Positions 35,922-48,327 of a DNA stretch of 64,000 bases are shown here, one piece after another. Made by a program: the position numbers and the translations under genes. This DNA comes from Symsagittifera roscoffensis. Taxonomy: Eukaryota; Xenacoelomorpha; Acoela; Convolutidae. The DNA lies in assembly GCF_963678635.1 (NCBI RefSeq), contig NC_087070.1, positions 42,578,988-42,642,987 on the forward strand, given 5' to 3'. Each line of letters begins with the position of its first letter. Within the stretch, counting starts at the first letter, position 1. Below the pieces are notes generated by a model, which saw only the letters and a program-made list of their open reading frames with translations, did not search any database and was not told where the DNA came from.

Positions 35922-36399
35922 CGCCAATACGGATTCACGTAACTTCTAGCTGGTCGTAATTAGAATTGCTGACTGTTTAGTCGTAATTACCAATTCAATT
36001 TTTTCTAAAGACTACTAGAGCCTGATATTTTTCCTGATGTTTTTCCTGATATTTTTCCTGAAATTCAAAGTGACATTTAGCCGGTTGAATATAATTAAAA
36101 AGGCGTGATGACAACTATATTATCAGTAACTTTACAAGATGCATTATAAATAAACTGATTTCAAATCTTTTGAAAACTACCGTAGGATGAAAATGATAAC
36201 AAATTCAAAAGAGAAATCTCTAATGCATTAAAACTAACAACACTGCTTTGTAGGGGGCAAGGCTTTAAATATGCTCCAATGTACTTGTAGTGGTTTTTAA
36301 AATTCTTTTAAATCTGACCAATGCGCCATTTTCATACAAACCGACTGATATAAATCTTATCTAGTAAGAATTATTTGGACCAATTCGATGCCTCAATTC
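35922..36399. other. upstream region of the receptor exon
   Basis: No ORF. A short direct repeat of TGATATTTTTCCTGA-like units lies at 36023-36062. The promoter or upstream non-coding exons of the receptor could be here but I see no clear signal. Confidence 0.4.
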
Positions 36400-36800
36400 A
36401 GTTTGGAATGATGTCTGAACCGGATAGTTTTCGCCGTTTTCACTACGCTCTATTACGCTTTAATTACCTGAAGGTTTTCTCAAAATGGTAATAAACTTAG
36501 TATATGATCACCTGTTTCAAAATCTTTCAAAACTTGCCAAACAGGTCCGTCGGAATTGGAATTAAAAAGTCAAAGTTTGCCTGAAAAAAACACCCCGAGA
36601 ACAAACAATCCGTTTTTTTCTTCAAAAGTCTGAAAAAAAAAACAGTTTAACGTGTGTTAAACTTTCAAGAACATGGTAATCAATTATGCTTGTTGCCAGT
36701 TCAATGCAAAGTCAATGAAATATTCTTCCCAAAAACCACTTTATTGTAACCGAGACTGCTCGTATCGAGCATAATCCTGAATGTCCCGAGTGCCATTAAT
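36400..36800. repeat. decayed foldback family copy
   Basis: Patchy similarity to the foldback family: a CACCCCGAGAACAAAC motif near 36591 and an end-like segment GACTGCTCGTAT...CCTGAATGTCCCGAGTGCC at about 36752-36792, but rearranged and full of substitutions. Confidence 0.5.
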
Positions 36801-39671
36801 TCCAATATGTTTTGGTTGATCAAACTTCGAAAAACAGTGGTTTTTTCACAAATAAAATTAAACTTTAAATGATAAAAATTGAGCCGCATTTGGGATTAAT
36901 AAAACCAATTAGCTTGCCTCAATTCAATTTGAAACAATAGTGCGGGATAGTAACAATGCCCTTTGCACTCGCGGCATCGAAGTATAAAACGAGCAGTTTT
37001 GATGGAATCGAGCCATTTAGTGTAATGCTGTGCGAACTCGGCGGGTTCCTCGAAGATCCATGGATTGATCGCCCATTTTTTGGGTAATTGGTTCGAATAA
37101 AAAGACCTCCCCTAGCACAATTTTTCCTCAATTTCTACGAAAGTTATAATATCTATGTTTTAAACCTTATATTGCAAAACTATATAGAGAAAATTTGCTT
37201 AGAAAAACAATCAATTTTTTATAATCTCAAACAAATAGCAGTTTTTTCTATCCAGGTCGGAATAATTATAGAGAAATTTGACTAATTTTTCTTGCTGAGC
37301 AAAAAACTATGACTAATTGTTCTTGCTGAATAAAAAACTATGCAATAAAAAACTCTTGCTGAATAAAAAACTATGCAACCAAAAAACTATATAACTCCTA
37401 TCCTATACGTTCATTGGATAGGAGTTATACGTCAATTGAAAATGTTATCAGTTCAATCTAAGACAAATTTTCTTTTTTAATTGAGGTTCGTTCTTAAAAA
37501 TTTGATTATTTATAAGAAAAACCTGTTGCTTGTCAATTAACACAAGAAAACTCCAATGACAATGGTCTATGTTGCGATTGTAGTAATTGTTAATATCTGC
37601 AGAACAACACACAACAATTTTTATTTGTTAGAAAACCCAATTAAAACACAATCAAACTGTATTAAGTTTTTTCTTGTTATTTTTTTTTAACCAGTAAGCG
37701 GTGATTGAAATAGAACAAAAAACTTTCAAAATGTAGTATGTAAAATGTAAAATATCTCAAACAGCGTAAACATGCAAATGAATTGGTCAAGAAATTGACC
37801 ATAATTATATACCGTCAATGCTCTAAAATGAATTAGTCTGAAAGTTTCCCGTAATGAAAAAAAAACTTTGAATTTCTAAAATCAGAAAGTGGACTAAAGA
37901 GAGTTTTTTATTGTAGCAAGTATAACATTCCTAAAATTTATGCTGAAAGGCCGAAAATGGGACAAGAGAAACATACCCTCATTGTGAAAATTTATCCTGT
38001 AACATGCTTCAATTCAATTTCGAGAGCTTGGAAAGTTTAAATGCGAGCATCTAAGGGCCCAAAAAAACGGATGTATCGAAGTTTCTAATAGGTCGAACAG
38101 AATACTGCAAATAAAATTGATGATTTTAAAAAGTATAACACAACTTTGAGCTGACTTTTTGATCTTTTTGCAAATTGAGTTGTTTCAACGAAAAAAATTT
38201 TCAACATTTTGTCAGCTGCATCATGATAAAATTTATTTAAGGATGATTAAAACGACAAAACTAAGAGACGTTTAAAAATCTGATGTGTACTAAGCAACCC
38301 TTATCAATATTTTTCAAACAGACAATCAGAGAATTATCAATTTAACTTTGTTGAAATCAAAAGTGAATTATCACTAAAGGTGTATACAGGCCGTGGGGAA
38401 TCCATTTTGCTATATTTAAAAAAATAAATAAAAAAATTGATTTGATTTGCAGCTTTTTAATTTGGCCCGCATATTTATTCGCCCGTGAGAGTTAAAATGA
38501 TATTATTTGAAAACTTGTTGAAATTATTTCTAAACGTGCAAATTAAAAACGGACAAAATTTTTCAAGTTTTTGATTGATTCTTATCTTAAATTGCCTTTT
38601 TCATCAAAAACTAGACACGTAATAATTCTTTGAAATCGAAGTTTTGAAGAAACAATTTACTGCTGATTCAAGGTTATAACACAGCAAATTTATATCTGGT
38701 TATTTTGAAATAGAATGTGTTTTTAGTCTATTTTCGACGTGGCAGTGACGTCATATCACGCTGATAACTTTCAGGGCTTTAAAACAGTTTTTCTAATCAG
38801 CAAGAAAATTACAACAAAATCATTTTTTTTCTATCTAGTATTATCAAGATTCTTTCTCGCTGATAAATTTATCGTTTTTTCCTTTTTTGTCTCGCAGTAT
38901 CATATTTTCACAAAAAGTTCAAAGAGATGCCAATGAAATAATTATCCAGGTTGTAAATAATTAATGAAATGTAATCCTGATTGAACTAAACTTATTACTA
39001 ATTCTAAATAATTATCTTTCTCAACTCATTTGTTGCAAGGTTGCAGTGTCGACCATAAGTAAACAACTTTTTGTTCTGTTTGACACCGAAAATATGTTCT
39101 GAAATCGTGTGTAGCTCGTTTTTCTTTTTTCATTTTTATGTACGTTATGACAAACAACAAAAAAGTTACAGCTAGTTGATTTTAGTTATAATTTATTTAG
39201 TTATACTGAGTACCATTTAAAAACTTACTTAATCTAGTTACAATTTGATTCAAAGAGCTATATAATTTTCAACGATTTCTTTTAACAATTGTGGCAATTG
39301 TCTGCATAAAATGTTGTTTTTAATAAAGTTTCAATTTTTTTTGTCAGTTAATTTTTCTTTTTGTTTAAATTAATCAATTCTATTTTCTGAGATAACTGTT
39401 TGCCTCTAGATGACTGTATGTTTAAAAATACAAATTGTAACCCAAATTTCTCATGTGAGCGGGAAAAGCGGTGACAAAAATTATGAAGCAGTTGGCATTT
39501 TTGTGAAGTTTCAGACCATCAGTCTAACTCTTGTCTTTGGAAAAAAAGTGCCGTATCTATATTTTTCGTATCGACATTCGATAGACATTTCGTAGCGACA
39601 TTCGAAAAATCACGTAATGTTTGTTTTCGCGTAGTGTTGTTTTTTTTGTCGGAATTTTGAACATTACAACA
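36801..39671. other. non-coding, nothing recognised
   Basis: About 2.9 kb with only short chance frames. At 37290-37395 a short unit, TTGCTGAATAAAAAACTATG, recurs imperfectly, followed by an inverted repeat ATAACTCCTATCC / GGATAGGAGTTAT at 37390-37428. Confidence 0.5.
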
Positions 39672-39871
39672 NNNNNNNNNNNNNNNNNNNNNNNNNNNNN
39701 NNNNNNNNNNNNNNNNNNNNNNNNNNNNNNNNNNNNNNNNNNNNNNNNNNNNNNNNNNNNNNNNNNNNNNNNNNNNNNNNNNNNNNNNNNNNNNNNNNNN
39801 NNNNNNNNNNNNNNNNNNNNNNNNNNNNNNNNNNNNNNNNNNNNNNNNNNNNNNNNNNNNNNNNNNNNNNN
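39672..39871. other. assembly gap of 200 N
   Basis: Exactly 200 N, a placeholder of unknown true size. Frames drawn across it are artefacts. Confidence 0.99.
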
Positions 39872-41184
39872 AAGTCGAACCAAATTGCGATACAGAGCAT
39901 CCTTTTGACAACTTTCCAAATGTCACGTTTTTTATCGTACCTAAGGCATTATCAGTTCTGCCTAATCAGAAAAAAAAGTATTTTCTTGGACATTTTCTAG
40001 GGAAACTTCCCGCCCGGGATGACAAAAATGCTGGTCATACAATTTCTTCTTAATAAAGCAAGCCTTTCGAACGTCTAAAAATGTCCGAAAAATCTTGGAC
40101 TAGAATTTTCTCGTTGTATAAAAATTTCACGCTTTTAATCACGCCCGGAGGCATTCTCTTATCTACTGAAGTTGCCCCCTTTTTTATCGAAAAATCGTCT
40201 CTATTCTGGGCATTTTTTTAAATTTGATCTTGTTCCTACGCGAGGGCGTGGAAGGAAAAAGACGTGGAAGGGAGAGGGCGTGGAAGGAAAAATGAATCGC
40301 ACGGCCTTCATTTTCATGTTGTAACGAGTGGTTTTATAAGGTTAAAGTGGAAGATTAAATAAATTTTTAAAGGAAGAATAAATACATTAAATATTCCGCA
40401 TGTCAATTTTCAAATCAATCGGACAATGTGATCTAACAGTTAACTAAAAAACGCCAGTTGGACGAAAAGTCAAAAGATCCTTTCATTTTTATGAGCAAAA
40501 TTTCAGAAAGATTTCGTCAATTTTTTATAAGAAAATTGATTCATAGCAATCATTTTCTTGCCAAATGTTGATTTTGAGGAATGTAAATGGCGTGAAAGAA
40601 GAAAAAAATCAGATTGAAAATAATTTTTTAATACATTCTGTCTCTTTTTTAAATGTTTTGAGGAGTCAGTGGAATAATTTGACATCATACAAAAAGTCTT
40701 ATTTGAGTAGTCATCAAACCGTTCCTTTTAGTCTAAGTTGAATTTTGACTAGTTGCATCCGTTTACACAACTTTTAGAGGCTCACATCAAATTAGATTTT
40801 ATCCTAAGTGTTACCCTTATACTTGTTAAGGGAAAGTTTAACTAAAATGATTTCAAATTTAAAATAAAACAGGTTTTTTACCATAACAGAGCTTGGAGAA
40901 TTCTAAAATATTAAAGATTTTGCATCATAAAGTTTTGCGAAAAAAAATTGTGTTTAAGCATCAAACACCAAATGACCCAATGGCACGCTATTCAATGTTG
41001 AAAAAAACAATTTCAGTCGCTAAAATTTTCTATTTCGTAACATTTAGGTTGTTTCATAGGATAGTCTTAATCTGATTTTTTTCTGTGTGTGAAAAACTTG
41101 ATTGTAAAATACAGTCACAGGACATAGAAGTTTTGTTGTTTTTTTCTGAAATTATTTGAAACACAGTTTTTAAGTTTGACAAAC
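39872..41184. other. non-coding stretch
   Basis: No gene recognised. A direct repeat GGGCGTGGAAGGAAAAA lies at 40242-40294. Confidence 0.45.
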
Positions 41185-41845
41185 GGTCGATGAAATTATT
41201 TGAAAGGGCTTAACTGGACCGAAATTTGAGAATTCTTGTTGTGAAGGTGTATATTAGCCAGCACATCATAATTAGTTTTAGGGTGTTCTTGCGTGCAAAG
41301 GGAAACACTTCACTAACAATGCAAAGAATTGAAATTTATGGGCTCAAATTAGTTTTTTGGAAAGCCGATGAGCTTGAATTACTCATTATGTTGCCTAAAA
41401 ATGGCAAACAAAGCAGGGATTTTCTTAAAATTCTTTATTTCTGATCTTATTTGTGATCCAAAATTAGCTAAACCTAGTCTATTTCTACTTAGAAAAAACG
41501 TATCCTACTAGGGGTCGAACTTGTGACCTGCCATTTAGAAGGCGGCATTACCCGCTAGGCCACATGACCTGATACTTTAACAAAGTTTTAGCAAGTGTTA
41601 ATTTGCATTGTATTGCTACGGCTATTGTGTATACTCGAAGCATGTTTATCTCGATGCGGTTGAGCAGTGAATTGATTTCTGGTTATTTCATTACAGAAAA
41701 TACAAAAAATTTGGTTAGGTAATCTATATAACATTTCTATCTAAAAAAAAAGCCTTCGTTGGGTAGGGGTGGCTAATATACACCGTCACAACTAGAGTTC
41801 TCAAATTTTGGCCCAGTTAAGCCCTTTCAAATAATTTCATCGACC
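41185..41845. mobile_element. 661-bp element with 75-bp terminal inverted repeats and a tRNA-like core
   Basis: 41185-41259 and 41771-41845 are inverted copies of each other over 75 bases with a few mismatches (outer end GGTCGATGAAATTATTTGAA, inner end GTGTATATTAGCC). Weaker similarity continues outward. There is no transposase. The core holds a tRNA-like sequence on the minus strand. It looks like a MITE that captured, or was built with, a tRNA-derived SINE or tRNA pseudogene. No target duplication was identified with confidence. Confidence 0.75.
41504..41570 (-). pseudogene. tRNA-like sequence (Arg-UCU-like)
   Basis: The minus strand carries a pol III A box (TGGCCTAGCGGG) and B box (AGTTCGACCCC) at tRNA spacing. 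Between them is an anticodon-loop-like CTTCTAA flanked by a mostly paired stem. The acceptor stem does not pair and the T stem is poor, so it is not a working tRNA gene; a tRNA-derived SINE head or tRNA pseudogene fits better. Confidence 0.6.
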
Positions 41846-44615
41846 ATTTCAGACGGTATCTTAAATAGTTCCAGAGAAAAAAAAACGAAACGATAAAGAA
41901 AAAGTTCGTTCATTTTCTCGTTGTCAAACAGTTGCAACTTTTATGTCTTTTACTTGTGTCTACATTCTGTATTGTTCTAAAAACTTCAACTAGGTCCTCA
42001 TATTTCAATGGTTCTTCACAGGATTGCTTTGTTTAATAATTCTTTCCATAATTGCGTTTAATTATCATATTTAATCAAAACAATGTGCAAAGTGAAAAAT
42101 CTCGCTCCTAAAATTGAATGACTACTTTAAGAATAGTAAGGCCTGCACCTATTAAACCTGATTGACCGAAAAATATTACTTTAACCAAGTTAACGTTCTC
42201 CTTCTTATATTGGTTGACGGTGGAGATAGTTCACGTGGTCCGAAAAATTTGAAAATTATAAAAAAAAATTGTATCGAATTTCGTTATTAACCTTCTCCGT
42301 ATATGCAGGATCCCAAACGACGTGATATATTTTGCAACTAATTGGGAATTAGAGGAATCAACTACAATGCCTCAGCTCAAGCTGGAATGATTGTAACCGC
42401 TTATTAAATCTCGCTCTCAACCCCTCTGCGTTTTTAGTGACCATCACAAAAAGAAAAATCTCTTATTAGTCTAGAAAATTAGCCCCCAAAGTTAATAAGG
42501 CGACTCTCAAACTTTCACAGCTCTCTAAGAACGCATTGCAGCTAAAGTAATTTTTGAAATTTGGTAACGATATCTTCAACGAAGTAAAAACAATTACCAA
42601 CAAAAAAATATTTGCCAAAAAAATAGGTCTATTCGAAACCCTAGAGTTTTTAAGTCTTTCTTCTTAAGCTGTAGTCCCACACTTAAATAATTGCTAGTAA
42701 AAAACATCTCAATTAAAGCCCTGTTTCTGCTTCTAAGCCTGAAGGATCGATCATTGTCAGAATATTTTACATTTTGCCTTGTAGCAGCCTTGAAAAACAT
42801 CAAAAATTTATTGTTAATTTATCACCACAAACAGTGTTTATAAAAGCTTGATTTAGTTGCAATTCATGGATAAAATTTGCTATACAATCCCGTGTTGACC
42901 AAAAGTTCGGTATCGCAACAAAAGGCAACTCGTAACAATGACAACTCGTAACAAAAGACATTTAAAGAGACAACTTATATAGTTTATAACTTAGTAGTTT
43001 CGTTTTAAGGTCGCCGGTCGACGCGATACGCACACGTTGCCACTTTGGGGCAGTAACCGACTCTAGTTTTTGTACAAGGTCACTCTCTATTGGCAAGCTC
43101 GCAATACGGGCCCAACTGCGGCGGTGAGTATGCTGCGATTTGTTCTTCAATGCTAGTAGTCTTTTATTAAGTTCAAACTTAATGAAATGCTTGTCAGACA
43201 TTTTCATACAAATTCATACGTAAAGAAAAATGTATAAAAACTCCGTGCAAGTATCAAAAATTTTTTTGATAAGCATTTTCCGTGAATAAAAATTGTAAGA
43301 AAAAAAATCTTTTTTAATAAAAAACCTCAGTTTTGCTATAGTTTTATGTTTTGTCCGAAAACACTTAACTAAGGCTTTCCCATATAGAAAAAACTCATAA
43401 ATTAAACGAGAAAGTTTTAACAGTTGAAACTTAACCTTTTATATAAAAACTTAAATCTGGTTCAGCTTGAAGACTCAGTCGAACAAATTTGTATTCAAAT
43501 TCTTCTGTTCGGAAACAGTTTGTTCTAGCGTACAATTGTTTTTGCGTGTAATAGACTGAAAAAATTCTTCCTTGCAACCTTTGAATTTTTTCAAAAATAT
43601 ACTTTAGTCAAGTAAAATATTGATTGCAAAAAAAATTATGATCGAAAAACACGTGATATTTTGTTTCCCCATAAACTCCTTGAATGGAATTGAATTAAGA
43701 GAATTTTTAATATTTTGGATTATATGATAAACATTTGATTTGTTTGGAAGTCATTCTGGCTGTACACAAACTTTATTTTAATCCATTTTTCTGTCTAATT
43801 GCGTTTTACTGCGATAACTTTAATTGCGTTATATGCCTAAAAAAAACGTCATGGTACTTTAACAGCTTGTAATTTTTTTTGAATTTTTAAGAAAAAATTA
43901 TTTTTGAAGAAACTATGAAGAATTATATCATATCTGATTTTTGCATTACTTTTGCGACAACAAGAAAGGATAAAACAGTTCCACTCTGAGTGGTTTTAGT
44001 TCTTAGAAAAAACATGACATTTTAGCTAGCTGTTTGCGACGGAATTTTTCTACGCAAAAATGAAAGCGTTAATCTGAAAAATTTACGTTTTCTGGAACTT
44101 TTGTAAAAAAAATATGAGTTTCTGAAAAGTCCCAGTTTTCAAAATTTATCATTGAAACAATACCAATTTAGGTAAGCGCAGATAATAATTCAATTTTTTA
44201 AAACACTGCTGGGATTTTTTCTATAAATGATAATTTTATTAGAACTGACTGATTTTTTAATGTACTCATTATCCAGAAGAAATTAAAAATTATCATTTGA
44301 AATTTAAAAAAATTGAGCTCATAAAATTTCCATTTTTTCGGTTGTCCCTCATTCGAGTTCCTTCAAACATATTCAAAAATGAAACTGATTAGAAAAAAAA
44401 AGATTAACTGATTAAAGTTTTTTTTTGCTTATAGAGAAACTAATTTTTGTTATTTTTTGATAAGTTTTTTTTAAAAATCTTAATGATATCATTCTTCCAG
44501 TAAAACCAGTAGTTTTTCCTATGTCAAAAAAATGTTCTTTTAGTCATTTCCATTTTCTCGTCTTATTACGTTAAAAATAAACTCAATGGTTGAACAAACG
44601 CCCAGTGTTTTTCTC
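41846..44615. other. mostly non-coding, with one small open frame
   Basis: Apart from the 81-codon frame at 42962-43207 nothing is recognised. Short AT-rich low-complexity segments dominate. Confidence 0.45.
42962..43207 (-). CDS. 81-aa hypothetical protein or exon
   Basis: This frame stands out because it is markedly richer in G and C than its surroundings and has a soluble-protein composition: HRRSWARIASLPIESDLVQ, then an Arg/Lys-containing end. Two ATGs lie two codons apart at the start (43207 and 43201). No signal peptide or membrane segment and no family recognised. It could be a complete small protein, an exon, or a relic of a mobile element. Confidence 0.3.
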   Translation of the reverse strand: MKMSDKHFIKFELNKRLLALKNKSQHTHRRSWARIASLPIESDLVQKLESVTAPKWQRVRIASTGDLKTKLLSYKLYKLSL

Positions 44616-45241
44616 CTAGTCTTTACTTCTTGTATTTTGAATAATCATTAATCGCGGTTCCAAGTTTGAAAATTTAGTTGTACTTGCAGATTTTTTACAG
44701 CGGTTTTGCTGGCGGTTCTGTTTTATAAGCGGAATGTTCATCGTAGGTAAGAGCTGATACAAAAACAATCCCAGGTATTTAACTGCACTTTTTGGTTCTT
44801 TAGCATTTCTGTCCCAATCAAAGTTTTCCAACTTTTTGAAGCCATTAAGTATCATCAATTTTGTGTTTTTTTCAAGTGTTTTTTTCAATTTATTGTAAAT
44901 TTTTTGCTTTCCCATCAATTCTGGCTTTCACTCCATATCTTTTAAGTTCTATAGAACTAATAAATGAACCAAAAATTTATTGTAATTGGCATAAAGAACT
45001 AATTCAAAGTTCTGTGCTATGTTGGTAAGATCATCGATATCAATAAGAAACAGCAAGGACCCACAACAGTACCTTGATGTGCCCCACAAAAAAGATTCTC
45101 TGTTGTAGAGCAGTTATTTGAATGATAAACATTTTGGTTTCTGATGCTGAGGTAAATTAAGAGGTGACATCTCTCAGACCGTGAAGGCGATGAACTGGTT
45201 TCTGGCAGACATACATAAATACTCAAAAAAGTTTTGATCAT
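44616..45241 (-). pseudogene. decayed non-LTR (LINE) reverse transcriptase fragment
   Basis: In the order of a jockey/CR1-type reverse transcriptase the minus strand reads ENLFCGAHQGTVVGP, then after a frameshift LFLIDIDDLTN, then LYANYNK at the place of the catalytic Tyr-Ala-Asp-Asp box (about 44985-45000), then a KLMILNGFKK segment and VKYLGLFLYQLL (44616-44918). The QG-x-V-x-GP and LFLI-x-DDL motifs are characteristic of LINE RT. The catalytic aspartates are lost and there are shifts and a stop, so it is inactive. No 5' or 3' ends found. Confidence 0.75.
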
Positions 45242-47062
45242 ACTTATTTTTTGTATCTAGCAATGAGTTTGCAGAAAAGTGAAAAACAAAAATGTCTTGA
45301 AGGTCTTATCAATTTTTTTGCCAAAAGAAATAAGACCTATTAAAAAGTAGTCTTCTTTATATAAAATAGTAATGATTTAAGTTAGGCTATAAATGGCTTG
45401 AAAGCTTGTTTAGCGGCAGTAAAAAAACAGAGCATATCTTTTTGACAAGAATAATATAGAATCAAAATTACTTAAAAATATCATAATCATAATTAAAGCA
45501 AAATCTAACATTTTGTAAAGTTTAATTGTTGAAAATTTGCTGTAAAAAGTATCCTCTTTAGGATCAAAGGTAGTTATTTTTGCTAAGAAAATGGCATCAA
45601 AAGAATCATTTAAAATGCTGGATTATGATTCTATTTTCCCAACTTTAAGTCCTTGATTTAAAAGGAACTCTAAAAACAAACTCTAAAGAATAAAAAAAGT
45701 CACTACACAAAAACTTTTACAGTTTTTTTTCCTTTTTTTAAAATAAATAATTATATGTTTTGTACACATTTGTTCATACTAACAAAAAATAAAAAGATAA
45801 AAATTTTCTCACCGAGCAATGCGAGGACAAGGGACCTTACTTTTCAATTTGAATTTAATGATAGAACTCAGTAGTATACTCTGTTGATTGCGACAAATAA
45901 AAAAGAAAACAAATGTTTTCTTGCTTGATTGGCCAACCTACAATTAGCGACACCGTTTAATTCCCTCGTGGTGGTGAAATGTGAACACAATTTGTTCTAC
46001 AGGCCTCTTCGCTTTTTGACTGTCTCTTTCAAAGGTATAAAATACGGTTGACTATTGCCTTATATGGGCATAATTTAAAAATTGAAGCATTAAAACCTAC
46101 TCTTTCACAAAAAAGGCTTCATATGAAACAATCTTCAATGACAGTATTAAAAATAAATCAAAATTTTTTTTCGAAAATAACAAAAATGAGACGATAGATG
46201 TTGGTAATGAACAGAGCAAGCTAGCTGATATCCATTTCGACTAATTTGTTTTTACAACAAAAAGCCCAAATTCAGCTCCAAGCTTTAATATTTTTATACA
46301 CCCAATGCTTCCTATTTTTAATGCAGAAATTTCAAGCGATATATTGTCAGCTTTAAATAATCTGGTGTCTTTTTAACAAGCAAAACTCAACTCCGTTAAA
46401 AAAAGCTACGGATAAATTTGTTATTAATTACCAACAACTTCTCCTTTATTGATTCTAGGTAAAATTTTTGTGACATCAATCCAAAAAAGTGGGAAGCTTC
46501 TGTCGGAAAAACTGAAAAAAAAAACCTTGCAGATGTCAGTTTTGAAATTTTTGGGATTTCGGGAAAGTCTGCGAGCCTGATCCATTTTAACCTTTGATAT
46601 CGTTAACTACTTATAACTATTTTTATTCAAATCGAAAGTCGGAACAATAACAATTACAAAGTAAAAAACGATGAATGCAAACAATTGGGCTATGACCATA
46701 ATTAAGACTAAATCAAAGTAAAAATCAGAAAGCAGATTTATAACCGCATGTTAAAAAACTTATACTAACAAACAATGTGAAATATTTAGATACTAACAAT
46801 GAAAAAAAAACTATGTGAAATTTTTTTGAAGTATTCAAGCTAAAACTTTCCAATTATTAAAATCTTCATTAACTTAAGCAATATTTTTCTCACCACTGTC
46901 CACCTCATCACTCGAACGATAAATATTATTTTATCCAAAATGCCAGGAGAACATGAATTGATTGACGATGCGCAATAAAAATTAGATATAAGGAATTTTT
47001 ATACGCGTTAGAATAAATAGAAACGTAAAAGTTTTTGTTCACTTATTGAATGACATGTTTAT
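45242..47062. other. non-coding, nothing recognised
   Basis: About 1.8 kb of AT-rich sequence without a supported gene or clear repeat. Confidence 0.45.
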
Positions 47063-47518
47063 GGGTCTAGGACAACAAGCCGACGGGACTTCAAGCCGAA
47101 GGGACTTCAGGCCGAAAATTAAACTTTACAAGCACCTCAAATCATTATTTTTTCATCTGTAAAACGTTGCTTGTCAAAACGTAGGCTATTTTACTCCATA
47201 ATAAGCGTTATTTATGACAATGAATCACTTGGGATTGGCATCCGTTAATAATATCAGCCGGTTTTTGAAATGCATAAATTATAACCAAGAAAATTACCTT
47301 CAACCGTGTTTTATTTTTCAACTTTCCTAAACATCATTTGGAGGCTTAAAATTGATGAAAACGCTAATAAGTACCGAATAAAGATCATGAAATTGAGAAA
47401 TTCTTCAAAAAAAATTTCAAATTAATCATATTTCATGACTTAGAGAGAAAATTTTCGGCTTGAAGTCCCTAATTTTACGATTCGGCTTGAAGTCCCGTCG
47501 GCTTGATGTCCGGCACCC
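47063..47518. mobile_element. Mutator-like MITE with 9-bp target duplication
   Basis: The ends are inverted: GGGTCTAGGACAACAAGCCG at the left, and on the opposite strand GGGTGCCGGACATCAAGCCG at the right, both followed by ACGGGACTTCAAGCCGAA. The word GGGACTTCAAGCCGAA is repeated directly inside each end. The flanks carry the same 9 bases, CATGTTTAT, at 47054-47062 and 47519-47527. A 9-bp duplication with long inverted ends is typical of Mutator-like elements. At 456 bases with no ORF it is non-autonomous. Confidence 0.8.
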
Positions 47519-47933
47519 CATGTTTATGAGATAATCAAGTTGTTGGTAAAAGTTGTAAGAAATCAGGAATAATTTTTTTCAAATTAAGTGTCAAAATTGT
47601 AGCAGTCAAGTCACTAAGTGAAGACAGCTGGATCTAATTTTATCCAGTAATTTTGCCTAGCAGCGACACAACGAAAGAAGAGGTCATTCACGATAAAAAG
47701 CTGCTAATTACAATTTAAGGGCCAAATTAACATCCTCCCCTCCAGAGCTATTTAGGGTGGAAGATGTTAACTTGGTTCTGCCCTCGAACTTTCAGCCAAT
47801 CACATAAAAGCATTTTACTCGCAGCGTTTTGCAAGTTTAATTTAAATTGTAAGCTATGTTGCAGAGCCTTAAGTCAGTAGATTTGGGAGTAGGTTTCTTA
47901 TTTATGAACTGCCAAAGTGAGTTATGACCGATG
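47519..47933. other. host sequence next to retroelement copy B
   Basis: Non-coding DNA between the MITE and the copy B LTR. Nothing else recognised. Confidence 0.45.
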
Positions 47934-48327
47934 TGGTTAACTCATAGAGTAATTTCGGATAGGGTACATCGTCTGCTCGTCACGCTATCTTATTTTCGGC
48001 CGGATAGATTCGTGCAACTTCTTAGTCTAATACCGATCCTAATCTTAATCTTATACTTACTAGTCTCAGGGTGTTTAACTAGTCTCTACTAGGCTCAATA
48101 GATCTAGGGTATACTGGTTTGTTGCGGTTGCTGAAGTTCTCTCGGAGAGACAACTAATTTCTAAGTTAAATTCAAATCTCTCTGGTGCTGAAATTACAAG
48201 TAATTTCAGCACTTACAAATAAGTGAGTTGTTAGTTAGATGGATCATGATTGGTTAATATTAAATACTTTACAGTGGTAAAATATCTAATTTATCCAATC
48301 ATAAAATATAGTTTAGATCAGGTTCCA
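47934..48327 (-). mobile_element. 3' LTR of retroelement copy B
   Basis: About 394 bases homologous to 17100-17462. On the element strand it starts TGGAAC and ends TAACCA. Just upstream on that strand (plus 48328-48340) is the purine-rich GGATGGG, a candidate for the end of the polypurine tract. The body includes the covarying hairpin (48185-48212) and a CACTTAC-AA-ATAAGTG near-palindrome. The partner 5' LTR is outside the window or lost in the gap at 63173. Confidence 0.82.
48185..48212. promoter_or_regulatory. LTR hairpin, copy B
   Basis: Perfect 12-bp stem with loop CAAG (GTGCTGAAATTA, loop, TAATTTCAGCAC). Relative to the copy A LTR two stem pairs differ, C-G for T-A and T-A for C-G, so pairing is kept. 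Confidence 0.8.

Noticed and set aside
39519..39926. Open frames spanning 39519-39926 on both strands
   Set aside because: They cross 200 N and are artefacts of the gap.
41504..41570. Functional tRNA-Arg gene
   Set aside because: A and B boxes are good, but the acceptor ends do not pair and the T stem is weak.
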